From NCBI GenBank assembly GCA_025642075.2, contig JAODUO010000133.1:417501-481500 (forward strand): DNA of 64,000 nt, written 5' to 3'. Under the pieces are notes generated by a model. It was given only the letters and a program-made list of their open reading frames with translations, made no database searches and was not told where the DNA came from. The translations under genes and the position numbers were made by a program. Positions 27,255 through 38,993 of this stretch are shown here, piece by piece (the first letter of the stretch is position 1; each line of letters opens with the position of its first letter). Origin of the DNA: Ridgeia piscesae (taxonomy: Eukaryota; Annelida; Polychaeta; Sabellida; Siboglinidae).

Positions 27255-27628
27255 GTAAGTAAACCTACCATTATCATGACTAGATCAACGGGTACGAATA
27301 CATTTATTTCAGGTAAAAAACTTATACAGTTGATACATACACATAAATAGCCTTTAAATGGTAAATATGTTAAACAATGAGTAGATAAAATTAAATAAGG
27401 TTATAAGTTAGATCAGTTTAAAAGTGTAGTATAACACGTAAAATAATGGGATATATATATATATAATTGTGTAATAAATATGTCATTTATACATGTAGAT
27501 AAACACCATTTGAAGAAAATATATATTGATAAGTTATATAAACAAATTAATAACTTAAAAAAACCAAATGTAATCACACATGGTATATTTTCAGGTACAA
27601 AAGTCTGAAACATTTTGATTTGTGTAAC

Positions 27629-27657
27629 ACAATTTTTCTTACTGGAACTGCTACAAT
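27629..27657. repeat. 29-bp sequence, inverted partner of 26125-26153
   Basis: Exact reverse complement of 26125-26153, followed within a dozen bases by a (TA)n run. Confidence 0.85.
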
Positions 27658-27665
27658 GTTTAATG

Positions 27666-27667
<2 letters not shown>

Positions 27668-27737
<70 letters not shown>
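27668..27737. repeat. (TA)n microsatellite
   Basis: About 35 TA dinucleotides; adjacent to the inverted 29-bp sequence. Confidence 0.97.
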
Positions 27738-27741
<4 letters not shown>

Positions 27742-28444
27742 CTTCATGTAATTAGACATCTCCAAATATTTTTTCTTCCAATATATTCTGATACCAATGA
27801 TATGTTGTCTTGATGAAGTTACTTTAGAGTATAGTGTATAAAACATACAATGTCTTGGTCACAGATTATGCTCCTAATAAGTCAATTTCTTACAAAACAA
27901 CCAAATCTTAAAGCCATGAACAATATATTCAATATCAATAATACAATATTTTATAGAACTCACCAGTGATATTTTAAGTGAATTTAACCGCATGGACGGT
28001 CAAATGAGACACAATGACAAATCATTGACAACGCTCTGTCATGTTTGTAGATATTGGGACAACATGTTTGTGAATCACGTTTCTCTAGCCATGTTTACGT
28101 ATGAGAATTTAATTATTTTTTGTTGTCTGAATACATGCAGTTATTACGGAGTATTGATTCATGTGTCGCATGCACTGAGCCAGGTTACCAGTACAATGAA
28201 CCTGTAGTGTCACTTGAAGACGCCTGGAGCCTGCTTTATAAGTCTATCATACCTGTCTGAGTGCATTTGACCTGCAATTGTTTTTCCATATAAAGACAAT
28301 TTAAAGGCATAAAGGTCCACATTTTTGGTTTGAAGCCATCGCATTTCTGATAGCTCTCATTGTCAGAATTGACCATAGTAGCATTAATCCGCAATGCTTG
28401 GCGTGTCCACAATGATTGTATTGTGATAGACAAAGCTATGTCTG

Positions 28445-31224
28445 ATATCCCTGTATGTGTAGGTGGAGGGCCATTGAACTATATCCCTGTATGTGTAGGT
28501 GGAGGGCCACTGAACTATATCCCTGTATGTGTAGGTGGAGGGCCACTGAACTATATCCCTGTATGTGTAGGTGGAGGGCCACTGAACTATATCCCTGTAT
28601 GTGTAGGTGGAGGGCCATTGAACTATATCCTTGTATGTGTAGGTGAGGGCCACTGAACTATATCCCTGTATGTGTAGGTGGAGGGCCACTGAACTATATC
28701 CCTGTATGTGTAGGTGGAGGGCCACTGAACTATATCCCTGTATGTGTAGGTGGAGGGCCACTGAACTATATCCCTGTATGTGTAGGTGGAGGGCCACTGA
28801 GCAATATCCCTGTATATGTAGGTGGAGGGCCACTGAATTATATCCCTGTATGTGTAGGTGGAGGGCCACTGAACTATATCCATGTATATGTAGGTGAATG
28901 GCCACTGAATTATATCCCTGTATGTGTAGGTGGAGGGCCACTGAATGATATCCCTGTATGTGTAGGTGGAGGGCCACTGAACTATATCCCTGTATGTGTA
29001 GGTGGAGGGCCACTGAACTATATCCCTGTATGTGTAGGTGGAGGGCCACTGAACTATATCCCTGTATGTGTAGGTGGAGGGCCACTGAACTATATCCCTG
29101 TATGTGTAGGTGGAGGGCCACTGAACTATATCCCTGTATGTGTAGGTGGAGGGCCACTGAACTATATCCCTGTATGTGTAGGTGAGGGCCACTGAACTAT
29201 ATCCCTGTATGTGTAGGTGGAGGGCCACTGAACTATATCCCTGTATGTGTAGGTGGAGGGCCACTGAGCTATGTCCCTGTATGTGTAGGTGGAGGGCCAC
29301 TGAACTATATCCCTGTATGTGTAGGTGAGGGCCACTGAACATATCCCTGTATTGTAGTGGAGGGCCTCTGAACTATATCCCTGTATGTGTAGGTGGAGGG
29401 CCACTGAACTATATCCATGTATATGTAGGTGAATGGCCACTGAATTATATCCCTGTATGTGTAGGTGGAGGGCCACTGAATTATATCCCTGTATGTGTAG
29501 GTGGAGGGCCACTGAACTATATCCCTGTATGTGTAGGTGGAGGGCCACTGAACTATATCCCTGTATGTGTAGGTGGAGGGCCACTGAACTATATCCCTGT
29601 ATGTGTAGGTGGAGGGCCACTGAACTATATCCCTGTATGTGTAGGTGGAGGGCCACTGAACTATATCCCTGTATGTGTAGGTGGAGGGCCACTGAACTAT
29701 ATCCCTGTATGTGTAGGTGGAGGGCCACTGAACTATATCCCTGTATGTGTAGGTGGAGGGCCACTGAACTATATCCCTGTATGTGTAGGTGGAGGGCCAC
29801 TGAACTATATCCCTGTATGTGTAGGTGGAGGGCCACTGAACTATATCCCTGTATGTGTAGGTGGAGGGCCACTGAACTATATCCCTGTATGTGTAGGTGG
29901 AGGGCCACTGAACTATATCCCTGTATGTGTAGGTGGAGGGCCACTGAACTATATCCCTGTATGTGTAGGTGGAGGGCCACTGAACTATATCCCTGTATGT
30001 GTAGGTGGAGGGCCACTGAACTATATCCCTGTATGTGAGGTGAGGCCGCTTATCCTGTATGTAGGTGGAGGGCCACTGAACTATATCCCTGTATGTGTAG
30101 GTGGAGGGCCACTGAACTATATCCCTGTATGTGTAGGTGGAGGGCCACTGACTATATCCCTGTATTGTAGGTGGAGGGCCACTGAACTATATCCCTGTAT
30201 GTGTAGGTGGAGGGCCACTGAACTATATCCTGTATGTAGGTGAGGGCCACTGAATATATCCCTGTATGTGTAGGTGGAGGGCCACTGAACTATATCCCTG
30301 TATGTGTAGGTGGAGGGCCACTGAACTATATCCCTGTATGTGTAGGTGGAGGGCCACTGAACTATATCCCTGTATGTGTAGGTGGAGGGCCACTGAACTA
30401 TATCCCTGTATGTGTAGGTGGAGGGCCACTGAACTATATCCCTGTATGTGTAGGTGGAGGGCCACTGAACTATATCCCTGTATGTGTAGGTGGAGGGCCA
30501 CTGAACTATATCCCTGTATGTGTAGGTGGAGGGCCACTGAACTATATCCCTGTATGTGTAGGTGGAGGGCCACTGAACTATATCCCTGTATGTGTAGGTG
30601 GAGGGCCACTGAACTATATCCCTGTATGTGTAGGTGGAGGGCCACTGAACTATATCCCTGTATGTGTAGGTGGAGGGCCACTGAACTATATCCCTGTATG
30701 TGTAGGTGGAGGGCCACTGAACTATATCCCTGTATGTGTAGGTGGAGGGCCACTGAACTATATCCCTGTATGTGTAGGTGGAGGGCCACTGAACTATATC
30801 CCTGTATGTGTAGGTGGAGGGCCACTGAACTATATCCCTGTATGTGTAGGTGGAGGGCCACTGAACTATATCCCTGTATGTGTAGGTGGAGGGCCACTGA
30901 ACTATATCCCTGTATGTGTAGGTGGAGGGCCACTGAACTATATCCCTGTATGTGTAGGTGGAGGGCCACTGAACTATATCCCTGTATATGTAGGTGAATG
31001 GCCACTGAATTATATCCCTGTATGTGTAGGTGGAGGGCCACTGAATTATATCCCTGTATGTGTAGGTGGAGGGCCACTGAACTATATCCATGTAGGTGGA
31101 GGGCCACTGAATTATATCCCTGTATGTGTAGGTGAGGGCGTCTGAACTATATCCCTGTACATGTAGGTGGAGGGCCACTGAACTATATCCTTGCTATGTA
31201 GGTGGAGGGCCACTGAACTATATC
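28445..31224. repeat. 36-bp minisatellite, about 77 copies
   Basis: The unit is TATATCCCTGTATGTGTAGG plus TGGAGGGCCACTGAAC. Because 36 is a multiple of three, 12-residue repeats stay open in two plus and two minus frames, giving overlapping frames of 200-350 residues that are not genes. A variant pair (TATATGTAGGTGAATGG, then a unit ending GAATTA or GAATGA) recurs near 28885, 29415 and 30985, which implies internal block duplication. Indel-rich patches at about 29160-29360 and 30030-30260 may be real decay or consensus error. Confidence 0.98.
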
Positions 31225-32287
31225 ATTCATGGGCACATCATGTAAAACAATTCTGCTTTGTTGTTACCAGCTAGCCCCTAATAAAAGTGTTCAAGATGTA
31301 TTTTATTAAGAATTTTCAAATATTCAATGTTGTCATTTTTATCATACATTTTCACATGTAATTAGAATTTTTAATAACGGTTCCATTCACTATTATTGTA
31401 AGTGTGGCCTTGACTTAGCATGGCAAATGTAAGGCCCTGGATGTCACGAACCGTTGAGTCCACTCATCTCAACGTATCCACTGTAGCTTTCGTTTTGACA
31501 TCTGTCAGGTTTTGAGCACTCAATAATTTAGCACGGTGCCCTGTTGTTTGTGTTTGCTGACATGCATGTGTGTGTACGTGCTTGTACGTGCTCACGTCAC
31601 TCAGAAGATGAGTCTCTACGCAATTGTTGGCTGCGGGAGTACATTTATTAACAGGTTGGCAGGCCACTGTGTTAGTCCTCTTAATGGGTCGTCACATAGA
31701 ACAATTGCCAGGCCCACAATGCATCAGACAGAGTGCACTGAGCACGTGTCGGCTGTGCCAGGTCTAAGTGTAGCACTCACACACAGCATGTGATCATTAC
31801 ACGTAACAATGTACTAGTACATGTGTAATGTCAGGGATCATATAGCAGAAGCATTCATTATATGCAGTATTCACCATGGCGCTAACGGTTCCTGTAGATA
31901 CAGCAAGGCATTATGGGATTGTTGCAGGGGCTGTGACATCACAGTGACGTGACTCACATGATAGTCATAGCAACCTGGAGACAGTTTATTACCAAGGAAA
32001 TGGCCAGACTATATTGCTGGGACAGTGCAAATTTTGATTGCTTTAATTTATCGAGTTTCTTTGGAAATACGGATGGGATTATGCGAGATTACAGATAATC
32101 TCCCTGTGGGTTGAGGGCAAAGGGTCTCTGCTTTAATTCAGTGAGATTACAATTCTGTGTGATATATAGTCTAAGGAGGATTATACTCCCCAGAGAGGAG
32201 CAATGTATGGAAGGTTGGGTTCCATCTGGGAGATGATAACATTAGAGGGAATCTGATTGAGACCTACCTAAGGCACAGCCAGGATCG

Positions 32288-32410
32288 ATGGACATAAGCA
32301 CTGCAGATGGTTTTTGTGGTGGGAGTCTTCTGTGTGGGACAATGATATGCTACCCCCTTCTGCCCCCTGCAGCCCCCTCAATGGAGAGTCTAACGACCTG
32401 TGAATGTCAA
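32288..32410 (+). other. Unassigned coding-like segment with a strong donor
   Basis: An ATG-initiated frame of 41 codons runs to TGTCAA|GTGAGT at 32411. It is followed at 32621-32696 by a second segment with a pyrimidine-rich acceptor (CGTCCGTCCCATCAG) and a strong donor (CGCCA|GTGAGT). The pair is phase-compatible with each other but not with the FRMPD-like exons on either side. No domain is recognised. It could be a nested small gene, an alternative 5' exon or chance. Confidence 0.15.
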
Positions 32411-32871
32411 GTGAGTTTGTTACACGCTGGCAGCAACGACGGCAGCGTGCCTATTGATTCCTGCTGTTTTAATATTTTAGTTTGAACAGACGTAAAAAGT
32501 AGTGGCCGGAGCGAGCGACGCGTGTGTGGAGGTGTGTGGAGGTGTGTCACCAGGTGTCACTGGGAGAGGTGTCGAGAGGTGTGCCCGGTGACTTCATCAC
32601 CATCTCGTCCGTCCCATCAGGACAATGGGCAGTTTTGCCTAGCCTCTGTTCGGCCATGCGGAACTGTCAAAACAAGGCTTGCGACTGCCACCGCCAGTGA
32701 GTGGCCGGGAAGTGTGTGACTGTGTGTGTGTGTATGTGTCGACTCGTATCACTTACACACACCGCTGGGTCGCGGGAAGATCGATTCGGTTTAGAAAGAG
32801 GAGACTCACAGGATGATTTGCCATTGTTGTGTGATGTGCAGCTGTCCTGGGCTGTAGTTGAGGCTGGATCA

Positions 32872-32962
32872 CAGCCACAGACAGAACTGTACACCAGCCA
32901 CAGACAGAACAGTACACCAGCCACAGACAGAACAGTACACCAGCCACAGACAGACACGGATG
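32872..32962. repeat. 23-bp short tandem array, about 4 copies
   Basis: Units close to CCAGCCACAGACAGAACAG plus TACA. Confidence 0.93.
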
Positions 32963-34668
32963 GATACAGACGCATTGGATATACGTGTGTACATCATCAC
33001 GTTAACACACCTGTAAATCTGAACACAGGTGTGTGTACATGGGAATGAGTGGACAATTGTAAATTGAGGTGACATATACAGGTGGACAAATTGTCGCCTG
33101 TTACTATTCCACCTGCACGAGATTTGAGAAATCGCTTCAGAGAACCGCAACAAATGATGGACTTCTGGCACGCGTCAATCAGCAGATGGAAGGTTTGTGA
33201 TCATGTTTAGTTTAATGTATCTGTAATATACATGTGGCTATCATGAGCACAGTTCTGATGTAACAATTCTGTTGACAGTTGTTTGTGTGTGGGCCAGTGA
33301 TCAGATGATGTCATGTTATTGATTTCAGGAACAATGAGTGTTGTCTTATGGTGTTTATCAAATGGGTATTTTAGAAAAAAAAGAGTAACCAAAACTGGGA
33401 AATAGTGTGATCACAAGTTGTGGTCAATGTAGTAAGACAAAACCTGTTTTGATGGCATTCCAGTGAGCCCAGGAGAACCAGACTACAAATGAATGGATAG
33501 ACCCCCTCTTTGGTAGGCTCTTTATCTGGGCTGATGTCCAACGGTTGAATGCAACTCCTATTAGGAGCCCATCTTTGTCATTGTTTGTCACGACACAGAA
33601 TGACCACTTACCTTTGCATCAAGCTAAATGCTGGTTGATGTCTATTTGTGGGTGAACAAAGAGGACTGATGTTGTTGCTGTCTTCTCCATCCCTCTGGCC
33701 ATTCAGTAGGCAGTGCTACAGAATCAGTGCTGTGCCTCTCTGACTGTGATGTTGGCCACTGTGTATGGTGGTGTCCCTGGCCTGTGTCTACATTCACTGA
33801 TCACTGATCGTGGAATGCAATTTCAGCTGTTTCATTCGTGATGTTTTCCCCATATTGTCTGTAGTATGGATATTCCAGAATCCTACCTGTGGTCTGTTCT
33901 TGGTGCCTAAAGCTGATGTCTTGTGGTGAATGCTCCCGAAGGCTTCAGCTTGCAGTAACCTGCTCAACCACCAAAGGACATAAGTTGACTTGTCTCAGTT
34001 TAGCTCACACGCACATTTCCATAACATTGAAATAACTGATTTTGCAGCAATGTTTTTGTACATAAGCAAATTTGTAAACACCAAGTAATGTCCAGGACAT
34101 TGTTCTGCTAGGCACGGTGCACACAACCTTAAAGACGGTCTGAATCATATAGAGGACTGGGCTGTTTTCTAAATTGGTGTCTTCCTTGACTTAGCACCTA
34201 TGTACCTATGTATGTAGTTGACTACACTCTTCCTGGCATATAGCCTATGCAATATATGGAATTTCGCTGAATCAACTGTAGTTTTCCCAGTATTCGAGTC
34301 TGTGAGTTGAACGTAATAGTGAGATTACTACACAAGCCTGGGTCCCATGTCAAGAGCAAAGTCAGATATTCAGGTACTCCGAGTAGTCCCAGTATTGGTG
34401 TTTGACTGGTGTCAAGAGCAGCCGAGTGGTCTTGTCTATTGAAACAGTTCCTTCTACTTCCTGAACATTGTCACCTCACAAGGAGTAGCAACAATCCAAC
34501 AGCATTGACACTGATGTCATCGTCAACGTCCTGGTACAGGAGGACAGCCTGGCTGTCTCTACTCTGGATATGTCCTGTCGTCATAGGACAAGGACACTGA
34601 GGCTGTTACCTGTGGGAATTTGTTTCAGAGTCATTAGGAAAGGACTTTTATGGTCAATTGTTTTTATG

Positions 34669-35105
34669 CAGCAGCAGCAGCAGTAGCAGCAGTAAGCAGC
34701 AGCAGCAGCAGCAGCAGTAGTAGCAGCAGCAGCAGCAGCAGTAGCAGCAGCAGTAGCTAGCAGCAGCAGCAGCAGCAGTAGCAGTAGCAGCAGCAGCAGC
34801 AGCAAGCAGTGTAGCAGCAGTAGCAGCCGCGGCGCGGCGGCGCGACTGCAGCCAGTGCTGCCGCCGTGCCGCTGTGCACGCCGGCGCCTAGCAGCAGCAG
34901 CAGCAACAACAGCAGCAGCAGCAACAGTAGCAGCAGTAGTAGCAGCAGTAGCAGCAGTAGTAGCAGCAAGCAGCAAGCAGCAAGCAGCAGCAGTAGCAGC
35001 AGCAGCAGTAGTAGCAGCAACAGCAAGCAGCACAGCAGCAACAGCAGCAGTAGCAGCAGCAGCAGTAGCAGCAGTAGCAGCAGCAGCAGCAGTAGCAGCA
35101 GCAAG
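34669..35105. repeat. Interrupted CAG/TAG trinucleotide tract with GC-rich core
   Basis: About 437 bases of CAG triplets interrupted by TAG, AAG and ACA. A non-repetitive GC-rich segment at about 34827-34888, with GCGGCGCG-type sequence, splits it in two. The poly-Ala, poly-Ser and poly-Leu frames here are repeat products. TAG triplets prevent a glutamine frame. Confidence 0.95.
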
Positions 35106-35278
35106 TATGTGGCTTGGTGCCAATGCTGTGGTGGAACTTGTCAGGACTAAAGAAGGAGTGAATGTCATTTGGCAGAATTAGTGTCTCTAGTCATGTACCA
35201 TATTGTCCCCTGCAGAGAGACAGCAATGACATTTCTGTCGTATTGACACTCCACAGCCTGACCAGAAAACATCTCTAT

Positions 35279-35311
35279 AACAATAATAATAATAATAATA
35301 ATAATAATAAT
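35279..35311. repeat. (AAT)n trinucleotide run
   Basis: About eleven AAT triplets. Confidence 0.95.
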
Positions 35312-37910
35312 CTGACAGTGTTTTTCTGCGTCATAAATCAGGAAAGTATAACCATTCAGAGGCGCATTATAACATTATAAAAATTATAAAACGTTAAAAT
35401 AAAAGTGCAGTTGTAAAACAAATTCATCAATATATGTAACATTAATCATAATAGTACACAAATACTAATACTGATAAATGATGTCATTGCTCTGCGAATT
35501 AGTGAAAGACTTGTGATATTCGTCACTGCTCTGTGAATAACCAGAGGGTTAAAATCATGTTTAACAATAAATATAAAATGCTGAACATATTTTAACAAAG
35601 ATGTGTTTTAATGCTTACAATCAGTTGGATTCAAAAACATATAAAACTTGTACGTCAAAAACTTATTAGCCACAATGCTATGCAATGTAACGACTGTTGC
35701 AACTGAAGTAAGCCCACATCATGAATCGCAGTCCTGCCCAGAGGAGCCTGCCATTCTGGTGGGTCTCTCTGGGCTGCTGCCAGTGTCTAGACATGTCTCT
35801 GTCTAGAGATGTCTCAGTCACAGGCAGTCTCATGTCATTTCACCAGTGTCCAGAGGCTGGGTAATTTCATTTGCTTCCAAACATGTCAGTTGGCTGAGCT
35901 TTGTCAATGGCTACCTGACAGCAGACTCCTACGTCATTACACGATTGAGTTGTCTGTGTACATTAATCACATGCTTCGATACTTCCATATACGCAGTCGG
36001 TGGTAGAGATTGTCAGGTGTGGAGTTTACTCATCAAGGTGTGCTTTGATAATGTTCCCATTCTGCAGATGTTCATTTGTAATGTTTAACAAGGTTGATTA
36101 GTTATTACATGATATCTATCAGATTTCACTTTCCTGACAGTTCAATATACCTTGTTTCACCTTCTGTATCCCTTATTCAACCCTTGTTGTATTCTCATTG
36201 GCTTTACACCCTACTGCTGACCTATGAACCCTATCAACCTACTGTAGATGTACTGTGCTCGCTTCTGGTTGGTAGAAAGTACTTGTGACCACCAGGTGAC
36301 TGGATGTGGCCATCTTGCATTCCGCACTAAATGGAAGTGTCATTTCTGATTGGTTAACTGATCCACTAAAACAGAATTAAATTAAATCACTTAACGGGTT
36401 TACTCTACAAAATGCTGAAGGTTACATTTGTCGAACAAATGTTATGTGGAATACCAATTTTGTCTGCAAACTCTTAAATATAAATGTATTAAGTGGGATT
36501 CCACAATACTCCTGATTTACAATTCTCAGAGCGTGTGTGATTTCACAGTGCACCTAAACCAACCACCAATCCATTGGAGATAAAGAATCAACATTATGAT
36601 GAAGTTACATGTTATCGCAACCACAAAACTGCCAATAGCCATTTCAAGTGTCAAAAACATGCAGATGTCTGACACTGATACTCAGAATTGTTGTGATATA
36701 TGGTGATGTTTTATATTTTTCAGTGAATAATTGTTTTCAAGAGACTATCTTACAGTAGCAAGTCATGTGACAAAGTCAGCGTCGACAAAATGTGGGCATC
36801 AATAATATCCTGTATAAATTTATCCTGTATATTTTTTTTGCTATTTTTACCCGGTTCATTCATGTAATGATGTGGGTTGCTGTCTGGACATCAAATTCAT
36901 CTCATCTTATCTGGTTCACATCTTATCGCTGTCCACCTTCTAAATTAGGACATTGTGATGTATATATATAATGAGACAATTAACATAATTATAGGGGCAA
37001 AGTGTTGTCATTGTGTGAAAGATTGAACAGAATGGTATTTGTCGTGTAACCTAGTACTCTTACTCTCCAGTGGTGGAAGCACTATAGTATCCGGGGATAG
37101 ACCGCAATTTTGTTTCTTCCACCATCAGCTGTTTTATATGAAGCAACTCCTCCCGTGTACAACATTGTCTTCAGCCAAGGTTATTAGCAGGAAGTTCACT
37201 GTTTTAGTTGTACTTTGCTCCACTTGGTGTGTGGGAACGTAGGAACTTCAAAAGTATTTGCAAATAGAAACTTGTGTCTCAGTAACATGTGCCAATAAAG
37301 GCTTACAATTAGAACATTTTACAGGTGCATCTTTCAACATTTTGTGAACACTTTCATTTGTACCTTTCACTATATTTATTTTCAGTTATGAAATAAATGA
37401 TAATAAAATATGAATGGATCCCATAGCTTTTACAAAACCAGTGCATATTTCTATTTTTCAAGTATGACATTCTTATGAAACTTGTTCTCTTGAAATTGTC
37501 ATAACTAGCAGTGCCTAGCTGAGTACATATAAGTCGTACTAAGTAATTGGGCTGTCATTTGTGACTGGGGCCAGGACTGTCTATTGAATTCCACACGAAG
37601 CCATTTATTCTCACAGATTTCACAGTTTCATTCACCACACATTACTCAAGGTTACTCGACTGTAAGAGTGACTAGAGACAGAGGCGTGTAGGGATGAATG
37701 GACTCAGTAGGACACCAGCAGTCAGGTGGTGATGGAAAGAACCATGTAGATGGGGGTGGAATACTAAGCACTTTGAGTGTCTCATACATCAGACTACTCA
37801 CGGTCCAAAATTAGAAACCTAAATAAATTATCTGTTTAGAAGCACTAATGATTGTTAGTGTTTAAACTAATCTTCTCTGTTGATAATTTATTGGGTATTA
37901 ATACAAGAAA

Positions 37911-37971
37911 ATATGTGTGTGTGTGTGTGATTATATAATATGTATATATATATATATATATATAGTATATA

Positions 37972-38015
<44 letters not shown>
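37911..38015. repeat. (GT)n then interrupted (TA)n
   Basis: A short GT run followed by two TA runs. Confidence 0.93.
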
Positions 38016-38020
<5 letters not shown>

Positions 38021-38428
38021 ATGTATATTAATTCCGACCAATGTTTTTAATAGGACTAAACCATAATTCCCAGTTTAAATAATCCTCCACCTAATTGTTT
38101 TATTGAATACAAAACATTCCACATCATTGTACAGTTAACACCAGCCAAATTGCAGCTTCCTGCAATTGCTCTGCACTTTAAAGACTGGTGAAAACAACAA
38201 CTGGACCAAAGTACAGTTGTTCCAGAGATTGTTCATCCATACATTTGTGTTGTCGATATACCTGGAGGGTAGTCTCAGCTCTGTCAGTGTCACCACCTCT
38301 GTGTTGAGGATGCTACCAGCCAATGGAATAGACCGGAACGTGTCAACATGTGGCTGTCTTTTCTAGTTATTCCACAAAGTTCAGGTAATGTTACAATTGT
38401 AGCCAGTGGGATAATTGTGGTCTGACCC

Positions 38429-38470
38429 CGGTGCCACTGCGGTGCCACTGCGGTGCCACTGCGGTGCCAC
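38429..38470. repeat. 11-bp tandem array, 4 copies
   Basis: Copies of GCGGTGCCACT. Confidence 0.93.
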
Positions 38471-38714
38471 AGAATGTTCATCAAACACCAGCAGGCGCCA
38501 TCAAAGATTAATGCTTTGTGCATCATGAGGTTTAATCAAGACCCGGGTTGTTGAGTTGAACAGACCATTTTGTAGTCTGCGTTCATCGGGTAATACAGCT
38601 TGCATCGCATCCAATAGTTCTGTGGGCAGAAGTTTGGGACCAGAAATGAAGCATTGTGCTTTCAATTAAATGCTGTCCCTGAAAAAGACAAATGACAGGG
38701 ACACTGCATAAACA

Positions 38715-38735
38715 CACACACACACACACACACCC

Positions 38736-38798
<63 letters not shown>

Positions 38799-38883
38799 AT
38801 AGGGAGGTGAGTTGCCAATTTGTTTTGTTAATTTTGTTTTGTTTTAGCATCGTAGTGGAGGCTCACTATAAAATTCTTTACAT

Positions 38884-38923
<40 letters not shown>

Positions 38924-38993
38924 ATAAGAAAGATGTATATTTATACTATATATATATATATATAATATATATATATATATATTATATATTGAA
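38715..38993. repeat. Cluster of (CA)n and (TA)n runs
   Basis: CA run at 38715-38732, TA runs at about 38739-38798, 38886-38921 and 38946-38990, separated by short unique segments. Confidence 0.93.

Noticed and set aside
28384..31178. Overlapping 200-350-residue frames with 12-residue peptide repeats
   Set aside because: The 36-bp unit is a multiple of three and stop-free in several frames; both strands open equally, so no frame is favoured as coding.
34581..35181. Poly-Ala, poly-Ser and poly-Leu frames over the CAG tract
   Set aside because: Trinucleotide repeat composition; no splice or domain support.
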